From Chryseobacterium candidae (GTDB lineage: Bacteria > Bacteroidota > Bacteroidia > Flavobacteriales > Weeksellaceae), in the NCBI RefSeq assembly GCF_004916905.1, contig NZ_SDLV01000025.1, positions 62,001 through 126,000 of the forward strand: DNA of 64,000 nt. The letters run 5' to 3'. Positions 33,742-41,302 of the stretch are shown here, piece after piece. Each line of letters begins with the position of its first letter. The first letter of the stretch is position 1. The translations under genes and the position numbers were made by a program. The notes under the pieces are model-generated. The model was not told where the DNA came from. It was given only the letters and a program-made list of their open reading frames with translations, and did no database searches.

Positions 33742-34779
33742 ATGAAGAAACTAATTTTAGGAATGGCTATCGTGGCATCTGCTTTTGCTTTTGGGCAGAA
33801 AAAAGATGCCAATGCTCTGAATGCTCAGCTTCAGGAAGCTAATAAAGTGGCTATGGACGCATATAATGCAAAAAATTATGCAGCAGCAGCACCTAAGTTT
33901 ATTGAAGTTTATGACTTATTAAAATCTAGCGGTCAGGACAATAAAATATACATGTATTATGCAGGGCTTAGTCATGCGTTAGCTAATAACACTGATCAGT
34001 CTATCAAAATATATACAGACCTTATCAATTCCGGTTTTACAGGAGTAGAAACTACTTATACTGCAAAAGAAAAGAAAAGTGGCCAGGTGGTAAATCTTGA
34101 TAAAGCTACCTGGGAACTAATGAAAAAGAACCCGGATTATAGTGATTTTAAAACAGAACAGACTAAAAGTATAGAATCTGATTTGTATGAAACTTTGTCT
34201 TCATTACTTTTGAATGCAAAAAAACCAACCGAAGCTCTTACTATTATCGAAAAAGGTTTGGTTAAGTTTCCAAACAATGCTAAGCTTAAAGAAGCTCAGA
34301 CTACAGCATATCTTCAGTCTGGAAATACAGATAAGTTCGTTTCCGGATTAAAAGAGCAGTTGGCTAAAAACCCTAACGATGCTACCAACTGGTATAACCT
34401 TGGGGTAATGCAGGCTAAAAACCCGGCTACTGTTAATGATGCTTTGGAAGCATTCAAAAAAGCTATCGAGCTGAAGCCCGATTTCTCTGATGCATATCAG
34501 AATTTAGTATATACTACTATTGGTGATGATGCTAAAGTAGTAGGAGAGATCAACGCATTAAGAAAAGACAAGCCAGATGAAGCTTCTAAGCTGATTGATG
34601 GAAGAAGAGAAAGATTCGGAAAAGCATTACCATATGCTGAAGGATGGTATAAAGCAAATCCAAAGAGTCTTGATGCGGTTACTGCGTTAAAAGAAATTTA
34701 CATTGTAACTAAAAACATGGACAAAGTTAAAGAAATGAAAGCTAAAGAAGCTGAACTTACAGCTGCTGGAGCAAAATAA
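33742..34779 (+). CDS. Periplasmic TPR-repeat protein
   Basis: A 345-residue protein with a signal peptide (residues 1-18, AFAFGQ). Several tetratricopeptide-like helical pairs are visible: AYNAKNYAAAAPKFIEVYDLL, then ALTIIEKGLVKFPNNAKL, NWYNLGVMQAKN and DALEAFKKAIELKPDFSDAYQNL. Such proteins act as scaffolds; the partner is unknown. It starts 28 bases after gyrA and may share read-through, although its strong terminator shows that it ends the unit. Confidence 0.8.
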   Translation: MKKLILGMAIVASAFAFGQKKDANALNAQLQEANKVAMDAYNAKNYAAAAPKFIEVYDLLKSSGQDNKIYMYYAGLSHALANNTDQSIKIYTDLINSGFTGVETTYTAKEKKSGQVVNLDKATWELMKKNPDYSDFKTEQTKSIESDLYETLSSLLLNAKKPTEALTIIEKGLVKFPNNAKLKEAQTTAYLQSGNTDKFVSGLKEQLAKNPNDATNWYNLGVMQAKNPATVNDALEAFKKAIELKPDFSDAYQNLVYTTIGDDAKVVGEINALRKDKPDEASKLIDGRRERFGKALPYAEGWYKANPKSLDAVTALKEIYIVTKNMDKVKEMKAKEAELTAAGAK

Positions 34780-34802
34780 TCATTTTGACAACAACAAATA
34801 TG

Positions 34803-34834
34803 AAAACCGGAACAGGAATGTTCCGGTTTTTTTG
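34803..34834 (+). terminator. Rho-independent terminator of TPR gene
   Basis: AAAACCGGAAC/GTTCCGGTTTT with a six-base loop and T tail. Confidence 0.88.
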
Positions 34835-34926
34835 TTTTTAAAAAAGTGTTGACTGAAGATCTTATCCGGATTGTATATTTCATGCAGGAGCTTTTAGATC
34901 TGTTATGATTTTGAATTAGATTCTAT

Positions 34927-34959
34927 AAAAGTAACAGGTTTTAAAAACCTGTTACTTTT
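34927..34959. repeat. Perfect 16-base palindrome
   Basis: AAAAGTAACAGGTTTT and its exact complement are separated by one base. It has only four T after the stem. It could be a bidirectional terminator or a cruciform site. Confidence 0.6.
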
Positions 34960-35075
34960 CGCCCTGCTATGCAGTTTCTGTCGAAAATTCTTCATGCCGG
35001 ATTCAGGCATTTAAAATTTCTGTTTTTATAGAGATGAACCTTTAATTTCAACCTGAGAATTTCTCTGTAATTCCG

Positions 35076-35083
35076 TATCTTTG
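35076..35083 (+). promoter_or_regulatory. Promoter -7 box TATCTTTG of menB
   Basis: A TAnnTTTG match 17 bases upstream of the menB ATG. Confidence 0.6.
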
Positions 35084-35100
35084 AGAAAAATTTTTATAAG

Positions 35101-35937
35101 ATGATCGAGTGGAAAACCGCCAAGGAATACGAAGATATTACCTATAAAAAATCTAACGGAGTAGCAAGAATTGCTTTCAACAGACCTGAAGTGCGTAATG
35201 CTTTCAGACCTAAAACAACTTCAGAGTTATATGATGCTTTTTATGACGCCTATGAAGATCCTTCAATAGGGGTTGTATTGCTTTCAGGAGAAGGGCCGAG
35301 TCCTAAAGACGGAGGATGGGCATTCTGTAGTGGAGGAGATCAGAAAGCCAGAGGACACCAGGGATACGTAGGAGAAGACGGAAGACACCGTTTGAATATC
35401 CTTGAAGTTCAGCGCCTGATCCGTTTCATGCCGAAAGTGGTGATCGCAGTGGTTCCGGGATGGGCAGTTGGTGGAGGACACTCACTTCACGTAGTATGCG
35501 ACCTTACTTTAGCAAGTGAAGAACATGCCATCTTCAAACAGACAGATGCCGATGTTACTAGTTTTGACGGCGGTTACGGTTCTGCTTATCTTGCCAAGAT
35601 GGTAGGACAGAAAAAAGCCCGTGAGATTTTCTTTTTAGGAAGAAATTATTCCGCTCAGGAAGCTTTCGAAATGGGAATGGTCAATAAAGTAGTTCCTCAT
35701 GCAGAATTAGAAGATACTGCTTACGAATGGGCGCAGGAAATATTAGCCAAATCCCCAACTTCTATCAGAATGCTGAAATTTGCTATGAACCTTACAGACG
35801 ATGGTATGGTGGGGCAGCAGGTTTTCGCAGGAGAAGCAACCCGTCTTGCTTATATGACAGAAGAAGCTCAGGAAGGAAGAAATGCTTTTCTTGAAAAAAG
35901 AAAGCCCAACTTCGGAGAAGATCAATGGATATCTTAA
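35101..35937 (+). CDS. menB: 1,4-dihydroxy-2-naphthoyl-CoA synthase
   Basis: A 278-residue crotonase-family enzyme that closes the second ring of the naphthoquinone head group from O-succinylbenzoyl-CoA. Diagnostic features are NRPEVRNAFRPKT, GWAFCSGGDQKARG (oxyanion hole and the MenB-specific disordered loop), VPGWAVGGGHSLHVVCDLTLASEEHAIFKQTDADVTSFDGGYG in sections, and the C-terminal AFLEKRKPNF. menA follows after 73 bases, so two menaquinone steps are grouped. Confidence 0.95.
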   Translation: MIEWKTAKEYEDITYKKSNGVARIAFNRPEVRNAFRPKTTSELYDAFYDAYEDPSIGVVLLSGEGPSPKDGGWAFCSGGDQKARGHQGYVGEDGRHRLNILEVQRLIRFMPKVVIAVVPGWAVGGGHSLHVVCDLTLASEEHAIFKQTDADVTSFDGGYGSAYLAKMVGQKKAREIFFLGRNYSAQEAFEMGMVNKVVPHAELEDTAYEWAQEILAKSPTSIRMLKFAMNLTDDGMVGQQVFAGEATRLAYMTEEAQEGRNAFLEKRKPNFGEDQWIS

Positions 35938-35939
35938 AA

Positions 35940-36007
35940 ATATAATTGATAATTGATGAATGATGATTGATATTATCATTTATCAATTATCGCTTATCAA
36001 TGATAAA
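35940..36007. repeat. Heptad inverted repeat between menB and menA
   Basis: Units AATTGAT, AATTGAT, GAATGAT, GATTGAT run into the opposite sense TTATCAT, TTATCAA, TTATCGC, TTATCAA. Left and right arrays can pair in a long imperfect hairpin that fills the gap up to the menA start. Confidence 0.75.
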
Positions 36008-36010
36008 AAT

Positions 36011-36940
36011 ATGACGGATTGGATAAAGGCCGCAAGGCTAAGAACTTTACCGCTTTCCTTAAGCGGGATTATTATGGGGTCTTTCATTGCAAAATGGAGA
36101 CTTTACGGAGAAGGCGGAACCTGGGATTGGAAGATTTTTGCGCTTGCCCTTTTGGTGACGCTTTTATACCAGATTTTATCAAACTATGCCAATGATTACG
36201 GTGATGGAGTAAAAGGAACAGATGCCAAAAGAATCAATGAAGCAGAAGCAAGAGCTGTAGCATCAGGGAAAATTACCGCAAAACAGATGAAAAATGCTGT
36301 GATTATTTTCGCTGCTTTATCTCTCATTGCTACCATTGCTTTATTGTATGTAGCTTTCATTCCAAACTATATGAATGAATTTTATATCTTCATAGGATTG
36401 GGAGTAGCAAGTATTCTGGCAGCCATTGGATATACAGTAGGTAAAAAACCTTATGGTTACCTGGGACTGGGAGATGTCTTTGTGTTTATCTTTTTTGGAT
36501 TGGTCTCTGTATGCGGAAGCTATTTCTTATTTACGAAAACTTTCAGCTGGGATATCTTGTTACCAGGCACAGCTGTGGGAATGATGAGTATGGCTGTTCT
36601 TAACCTGAACAATATGAGAGATATTGAAAGCGACAGATTATCAGGAAAAAACAGCTTCGCATTGAGAATCGGATTCAAAAATGCAATGATCTACGAAATG
36701 GTGCTGTTACAGCTTCCATTATTGCTTATTCTTGTATTTTTAGGAATGAATGGATTTATGCAGCAGCAAAACTATTACGTTTTCATCGTCATGATTCTGT
36801 TATTTCCACTATCAAAACTAAGAAGAAAGATTCTATCTGTAAAAGAACCGAAAGAACTGGATCAATATTTAAAGCAGGTAGGAATCATGACATTTGTAAT
36901 GGCGATTCTAACGGCAGCCGGACTTAATTTATTTAACTAA
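36011..36940 (+). CDS. menA: 1,4-dihydroxy-2-naphthoate polyprenyltransferase
   Basis: 309 residues from the ATG at 36011; the longer in-frame reading would translate the heptad hairpin and is rejected. The start MTDWIKAARLRTLPLSLSGIIMGSF is typical of MenA. The prenyl diphosphate motifs are NDYGDGVKGTDAKR and NMRDIESDRLSGKNSFALRIG. Eight to nine membrane segments. It attaches the prenyl tail to DHNA to form demethylmenaquinone. Confidence 0.93.
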   Translation: MTDWIKAARLRTLPLSLSGIIMGSFIAKWRLYGEGGTWDWKIFALALLVTLLYQILSNYANDYGDGVKGTDAKRINEAEARAVASGKITAKQMKNAVIIFAALSLIATIALLYVAFIPNYMNEFYIFIGLGVASILAAIGYTVGKKPYGYLGLGDVFVFIFFGLVSVCGSYFLFTKTFSWDILLPGTAVGMMSMAVLNLNNMRDIESDRLSGKNSFALRIGFKNAMIYEMVLLQLPLLLILVFLGMNGFMQQQNYYVFIVMILLFPLSKLRRKILSVKEPKELDQYLKQVGIMTFVMAILTAAGLNLFN

Positions 36941-37002
36941 TCCAAAGAACATGGGATTAATCTCAACTTAATTGAGGATAAATTCTCACAAAAATAAAAA
37001 TC

Positions 37003-37290
37003 ATGAAGACTGCTTTAATGATAACTTCGTGTCTGTCGATCGTTTTGGCTTTACTATTTATTTATTATTTGATTGAAGAGTTAATGGGCGGAATGTCCGT
37101 TTTTGAAATTGACTTTATTCCTGCTTTCATCACTTTGATTATTATTTCTAATGCCGTCTTAGCATTCTATGTGTTAATCGGGAAATTGCAAGTGATAAAA
37201 CCGCTATTAGTTCTCCAGATTTTAATAATAATACCAACATGTCTATTGATATATGAATTTTTTTTAAAGCCACCAATGGGGTGTTCTTAA
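37003..37290 (+). CDS. Small three-helix membrane protein, unknown
   Basis: A 95-residue protein with three hydrophobic segments (about 5-25, 38-58, 66-86) and the tail FFLKPPMGCS. I recognise no family. It has a terminator behind it and reasonable codon use, so it is probably real. It may be transcribed with menA, 62 bases upstream. Confidence 0.55.
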   Translation: MKTALMITSCLSIVLALLFIYYLIEELMGGMSVFEIDFIPAFITLIIISNAVLAFYVLIGKLQVIKPLLVLQILIIIPTCLLIYEFFLKPPMGCS

Positions 37291-37300
37291 ATTAAAAAAG

Positions 37301-37338
37301 ATGATTCTTTACATTAGACTGATGAATCATTTTTTTTC
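37301..37338 (+). terminator. Hairpin terminator
   Basis: ATGATTC/GAATCAT with a loop of about 16 bases and eight T. Confidence 0.6.
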
Positions 37339-37362
37339 AAAAATTTTAAAACTAAATTTAAA

Positions 37363-38049
37363 ATGAAAATACAATTCTTAGGGCAAAATTGTTTCCTGTT
37401 CACGTACAAGGACAAAACAATTCTGAGCGACCCTTTTTACAACTACAAGAAAGCAGAATCAGGTTTTGATATTGCTGCTCAAAAAATCGACTACATCCTG
37501 CTGACCCATGCTCATGGTGATCATATTGCCGATGTAGCAGAGGTGTTGCAGCATTATCCGGAAGCTACCATCATTGGAGTTCCTGAAGTATGCGGTTACT
37601 TCCAGCAGGCAAAAAATACAGATGATGTGAACTTAGGAGGATCGGCAAAAATCGACGATCTTAAAATTTCCATGGTTCCGGCCCATCATACAAGTTCTTT
37701 CCCGGATGGAAGCTACGGAGGCGTTCCTGTAGGGTATATCTTCAGACTTCCTGAAGGTAAAAATATCTATTTGGCAGGTGATACTGGTGTAATGGCAGAT
37801 ATGGAACTGTTCCCGAGACTATACGGAAACATTAATCTGTCTATTCTTCCCATCGGAAGCCATTATACAATGTGCCCCAGAAAAGCTTCTTTTGCAGCGG
37901 CAGAACTATTAAAAACACCGAAAGTAATCGGATGTCATTTTGATACTTTCCCTGCTATTGAAATTAACCATGAAAGTGCATTAAAGCATTTTGCAGATAA
38001 AAATGTAGAATTGGTTTTACCAAAATTAGGTGAGACTTTCGAATTTTAA
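37363..38049 (+). CDS. Metal-dependent hydrolase, UPF0173 (MBL fold)
   Basis: A 228-residue metallo-beta-lactamase-fold protein. Family order: KIQFLGQNCFLF, TILSDPF, metal motif LLTHAHGDHIADVAEVL, then VPAHHTSS, YLAGDTGVMADMELF and a final VIGCHFDTFP with the last histidine. UPF0173 proteins are cytosolic hydrolases of unknown substrate. It is a stand-alone gene. Confidence 0.87.
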   Translation: MKIQFLGQNCFLFTYKDKTILSDPFYNYKKAESGFDIAAQKIDYILLTHAHGDHIADVAEVLQHYPEATIIGVPEVCGYFQQAKNTDDVNLGGSAKIDDLKISMVPAHHTSSFPDGSYGGVPVGYIFRLPEGKNIYLAGDTGVMADMELFPRLYGNINLSILPIGSHYTMCPRKASFAAAELLKTPKVIGCHFDTFPAIEINHESALKHFADKNVELVLPKLGETFEF

Positions 38050-38170
38050 TCAATAACTGAACCGGAGGTAATCTGAAAATTAGAAAAATGAAAATGATGC
38101 GTAAGGTATTAAAAACAAAAAAAGATAATTATCAAATTACCTCTCTTCTTATTTTAAACCAAAAAAAAAT

Positions 38171-38263
38171 GGCAAGCTACCTAAATCACACCGCTACGAC
38201 CGATTACCTTTGCTGCGTTCCCACCCTGGAGGATTCTCAGGAGCTGGTTGTTTAGGACTTGCC
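38171..38263 (-). ncRNA. ffs: Signal recognition particle RNA (bacterial small type)
   Basis: Read on the - strand the 93-base RNA begins GGCAAGTCC and ends GTAGCTTGCC, the ends pairing. The hallmark of the SRP RNA apical hairpin is present: CCAGGG, then the GGAA tetraloop in TGGGAACGCAGCA, which is the Ffh-binding internal-loop strand. A run of T follows the 3' end as terminator and a TACCTTTG promoter box precedes the 5' end. It forms the SRP with Ffh and targets membrane proteins. No Ffh gene is in the window. Confidence 0.88.
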
Positions 38264-38267
38264 GTTG

Positions 38268-38275
38268 CAAAGGTA
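38268..38275 (-). promoter_or_regulatory. Promoter -7 box TACCTTTG of the SRP RNA
   Basis: A TAnnTTTG match 5 bases upstream of the predicted 5' end, consistent with initiation at the mature end without a leader. Confidence 0.65.
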
Positions 38276-38395
38276 GGAATATTTTATAAACTTCAAAACT
38301 TTATTAAAGAAAATTAGTCGAAAAAATGCAGTGGTAAAGCTAAACGCCTGACATTTAGAGGGAAAATTTTTCAACTTTTTTCTAAAAATTTACAT

Positions 38396-38998
38396 ATGAC
38401 GAAAAGTCCATCAACACTAGGAATTATACTTTTTATCGCTACAATGATCGTTTTCTTTGTAGTATATACTTTTTTCTCGGGAATCAATTACTTTGATATC
38501 TCTTTGAAAGCCAATGCTTTCGTTTTGCCGCTTTTATATGCCGGAGTTGCTTTCTGGTCTGTAAAATCGTTTTGGAACAACCATAGAGTGGTAAAATTCA
38601 AAGAAGCTTTTAAAAGAGCTTTCGTTCCGATGTTCATCGGAGGAATTCTTTCCATCTTCAGTATTTATGCTTTTTTAACTTTTGTAGATCCTGCAGCTAA
38701 AAGCCTGTTGAATTATCAATATGTTCAGAGACAAAAATCAGAACTGGATACAGAATACACTTCTGCAAGAAAAATTCTGAAGCATCAGAAGGATATTGAT
38801 GAACTTGATCAGAAATACAAAGAGAGATTGCAAAGCTTCACTCCTGAGGCGGTTAAAGGAAAAGATATGCTTACCGCAAGTCATTTTTCAGGATATTTTG
38901 CAGCAATTCTTATATTTTACGTAGTTTTGTCGGTGTTTTTCGGAGCGTTTTTCAGAACAAGAACGATACATCAGCCCGAAGAAACAAATCAAGCCTAA
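38396..38998 (+). CDS. DUF4199 membrane protein
   Basis: A 200-residue protein with four hydrophobic segments (about 10-30, 42-58, 78-98, 165-187) and a charged helical region between the third and fourth (QKSELDTEYTSARKILKHQ). This is the DUF4199 layout of Bacteroidota. It lies 16 bases before the glycosyltransferase gene, a linkage often seen in Flavobacteriia, so it may assist glycan or lipid-carrier work. The function is unproven. Confidence 0.78.
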   Translation: MTKSPSTLGIILFIATMIVFFVVYTFFSGINYFDISLKANAFVLPLLYAGVAFWSVKSFWNNHRVVKFKEAFKRAFVPMFIGGILSIFSIYAFLTFVDPAAKSLLNYQYVQRQKSELDTEYTSARKILKHQKDIDELDQKYKERLQSFTPEAVKGKDMLTASHFSGYFAAILIFYVVLSVFFGAFFRTRTIHQPEETNQA

Positions 38999-39014
38999 TT
39001 TTTATTAAAATTAA

Positions 39015-39965
39015 ATGAATTTATCTATAGTTATTCCGTTACTGAACGAAGAAGACTCTCTGGAAGAGCTTTTTTCAAGAATTGATAAAGTGTGCACAAC
39101 CAGTAACTTATCTTATGAGATTTGGTTTGTAGACGATGGAAGTACGGATTTGTCGTGGAGTATTATTGAGAATATGAAAGTTCAGTATCCTCAGATCCAC
39201 GCTATTAAATTTTCCAGAAATTATGGAAAATCACAGGCTCTTCATGCTGCTTTTGAAAGAACAAACGGTGATGTAGTGATTACAATGGATGCCGATTTAC
39301 AGGATTTTCCTGAAGAAATTCCGGAGCTGTATAATATGGTAATTCATGATAATTATGATATCGTTTCCGGTTGGAAAAAGAAGCGTTTTGATAATGTAAT
39401 GACGAAAAATATTCCGTCAAAACTATTCAATGCGGCAGCAAGAAAAGTTTCGGGAGTTTATCTTCACGATTTCAACTGTGGTCTGAAAGCTTATAAAAAA
39501 CAGGTGGTAAAGTCTGTTGATGTGTACGGAGATATGCATCGTTATATTCCGGTACTGGCTGCCAATGCAGGTTTCAGAAGAATTACTGAAAAAGAAGTTC
39601 AGCACCAGGCAAGACCTTACGGAACTTCAAAATTCGGAACCGAAAGATTTATCAGAGGATTTCTGGATTTGATAACGCTTTGGTTTGTAAGCCGTTTTGG
39701 AGGTAGACCAATGCATTTCTTCGGAGCTGTAGGCACTTTAATGTTTATTGTGGGTTTTCTTTCAGCACTTTGGTTAGGAATTTCTAAACTGATTGATGTA
39801 GCAAGAGGAATCTACGGACATTTAATCACCAATAATCCCTGGTTTTATATTGCCTTAACCATGATGATTATGGGAAGCCTTCTGTTTGTCGCAGGATTCT
39901 TGGGAGAAATGATTATCAGAACCAACCGTGAGCATAAGAATTATAATATTGATGAAGTGATATAA
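39015..39965 (+). CDS. GT2-family polyprenyl-phosphate-sugar synthase-like glycosyltransferase
   Basis: A 316-residue protein. The GT-A domain has WFVDDGSTD and DADLQDFPEEIPEL (metal-binding DxD), then FNCGLKAYKK. Two C-terminal membrane helices (about 228-255 and 270-295) anchor it. This is the DPM1/ArnC/GtrB type, which loads a sugar onto a polyprenyl phosphate on the inner leaflet. The terminal RTNREHKNYNIDEVI is typical of flavobacterial copies. Sugar identity cannot be read. Confidence 0.88.
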   Translation: MNLSIVIPLLNEEDSLEELFSRIDKVCTTSNLSYEIWFVDDGSTDLSWSIIENMKVQYPQIHAIKFSRNYGKSQALHAAFERTNGDVVITMDADLQDFPEEIPELYNMVIHDNYDIVSGWKKKRFDNVMTKNIPSKLFNAAARKVSGVYLHDFNCGLKAYKKQVVKSVDVYGDMHRYIPVLAANAGFRRITEKEVQHQARPYGTSKFGTERFIRGFLDLITLWFVSRFGGRPMHFFGAVGTLMFIVGFLSALWLGISKLIDVARGIYGHLITNNPWFYIALTMMIMGSLLFVAGFLGEMIIRTNREHKNYNIDEVI

Positions 39966-40029
39966 AACAGAAAGTTATTCATTCAAAACAAAATGAAAAT
40001 CAATCTGTTAGTATAAATAACCATTCGAT

Positions 40030-40098
40030 GTATGACCATTCCCATCCTTTGGAGGGGTAGCAAAAATTCAAAGAATTTTTGACGGGGTGGTTAGCTGG
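40030..40098. repeat. REP-like composite hairpin
   Basis: The inner stem CAAAAATTC/GAATTTTTG (40061-40081) is enclosed by roughly complementary arms ACCATTCCC and GGGGTGGTT, with CATCCTTTGGAGGGG inside. The composition (locally GC-rich in an AT-rich gap) points to a dispersed palindromic element. Confidence 0.5.
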
Positions 40099-40120
40099 AT
40101 AATAATAACTTCAATCCCAA

Positions 40121-40159
40121 TACAAAAAGCACTCTGCAAAAAACAGAGTGCTTTTTGTA
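40121..40159 (+). terminator. Strong symmetrical terminator
   Basis: TACAAAAAGCACTCTG pairs with CAGAGTGCTTTTTGTA. T runs on both strands would stop transcription from either side. Confidence 0.8.
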
Positions 40160-40399
40160 TTTTTGAACTTATCAGATTAAAAAGTAAAAGAAAAAGAGAA
40201 TCAGAAACAGACTTTTTCTCAAAAGCCAGAAAATTGAAAATTATCAGGTATTTTATTGTCAAAAGACAAAGATTTTTAGAAATTTTAATCCTATTTTTGT
40301 TCAAAGTAATATTGAAAGTCCTGTGAGAGCAATGAAAAAACTTTTCAGAGATTTTCAGTAAAGATCGTTACGATTGTAATGTAATATTTAAAATTAAAT

Positions 40400-41101
40400 A
40401 TGAAAAAAGTTTTATACACATTGATGCTGGTGGCAGTGGTTTCCTGCGGGAAAGTTTCCCCAAAAGGAAATATTGAAAAGAAAGATGTGGATGTTTCGGA
40501 GTTCGTCAACCTTGATCTGGAAGGAAAATTCCGTGTATTTTATGCCAAAGGTCCAAAGAATTTTGTAGAAATAGAAACCTATCCGAATGTGGCAGGGAAT
40601 CTTGATGTAGATGTAAAAGACAAAACACTTTTCATTAAAGAAAAAAGAGCTACAAAAGGAGTGGATTTTTATAACGTGACAATTTATTCCAAATATAATC
40701 TGGAAAAAGTAGCGGTTTCCGACTCTGTTGAAGTGAATATTTCAAGTGAGATCAAAACAGACAATTTCAGGCTTACTATGAAAAACAATGCAAGCTTCAT
40801 GGGATCTGTAAACACCAGAAGAGCAGAATTGGAAATGCACAACAGAAGTCGCGCCAACTTTCTGGGATTGTCTAAAGATGCTGTTATAAAGATTTCAGAT
40901 ACAGCAAGTTTAATTGCTCCTTACTGGAAAATTACCAACCTGAATATTGATTCTAAAAACGGAAATTATGCAGAAGTCAATGTAAAAGATTCGTTAAAAG
41001 GACATATTCAGAATACTGCAAAATTTATCTATTACAACGACCCGATCAGGGCTTTTAAGATTGATAAGACGACGAAGGTTGAGAATAAGAAATTAGAGTA
41101 A
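40400..41101 (+). CDS. DUF2807 (GIN domain) lipoprotein
   Basis: A 233-residue lipoprotein with the lipobox VVSC (Cys17). The mature part is the repeated beta-strand pattern of the DUF2807/GIN domain: FVNLDLEGKFRVFYAKG, VEIETYPNVAGNLDVDVKDKTLFIKEKR in sections, then short strands that repeat about every 15-20 residues and suggest a right-handed beta-helix. Function unknown; probably outer-membrane associated. Confidence 0.78.
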   Translation: MKKVLYTLMLVAVVSCGKVSPKGNIEKKDVDVSEFVNLDLEGKFRVFYAKGPKNFVEIETYPNVAGNLDVDVKDKTLFIKEKRATKGVDFYNVTIYSKYNLEKVAVSDSVEVNISSEIKTDNFRLTMKNNASFMGSVNTRRAELEMHNRSRANFLGLSKDAVIKISDTASLIAPYWKITNLNIDSKNGNYAEVNVKDSLKGHIQNTAKFIYYNDPIRAFKIDKTTKVENKKLE

Positions 41102-41114
41102 TTTGGGCTGTAAG

Positions 41115-41290
41115 AAAGAAGCTGGAAGCTGGGAGTAATGTTGGTTTTTCATACTTCTTGTTTTCAAGATTGAAAATTTTCTTCCAAATTTGAAAAATAA
41201 AAAATAGAAAAAATAAAACAAAGCCGGAATTTTGAAGCCGGGTAGGATATAACTTCCAGCCTCCCGCTTCCAACTTCCAGCTTAAAAAAC
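41115..41290. repeat. Inverted heptad repeat before the phosphosugar mutase gene
   Basis: The left arm has GCTGGAA, GCTGGGA; the right arm has CTTCCAG, CCTCCCG, CTTCCAA, CTTCCAG. The arms are complementary and have seven-base periodicity, with an AT-rich spacer of about 115 bases between. The unit is much more GC-rich than at the other sites. Confidence 0.7.
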
Positions 41291-41302
41291 TTAGACATAA
41301 AT

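Larger units (their letters stand above)
39966..40399. other. Gap with a REP-like hairpin and a terminator
   Basis: No supported gene. The element at 40030-40098 and the terminator at 40121-40159 are listed separately; the remaining 240 bases are AT-rich and show nothing I recognise. An ORF reading through the terminator (40087-40326) looks spurious. Confidence 0.55.

Noticed and set aside
40087..40326. 79-residue ORF in the gap after the GT2 gene
   Set aside because: It translates through the strong symmetrical terminator at 40121-40159.
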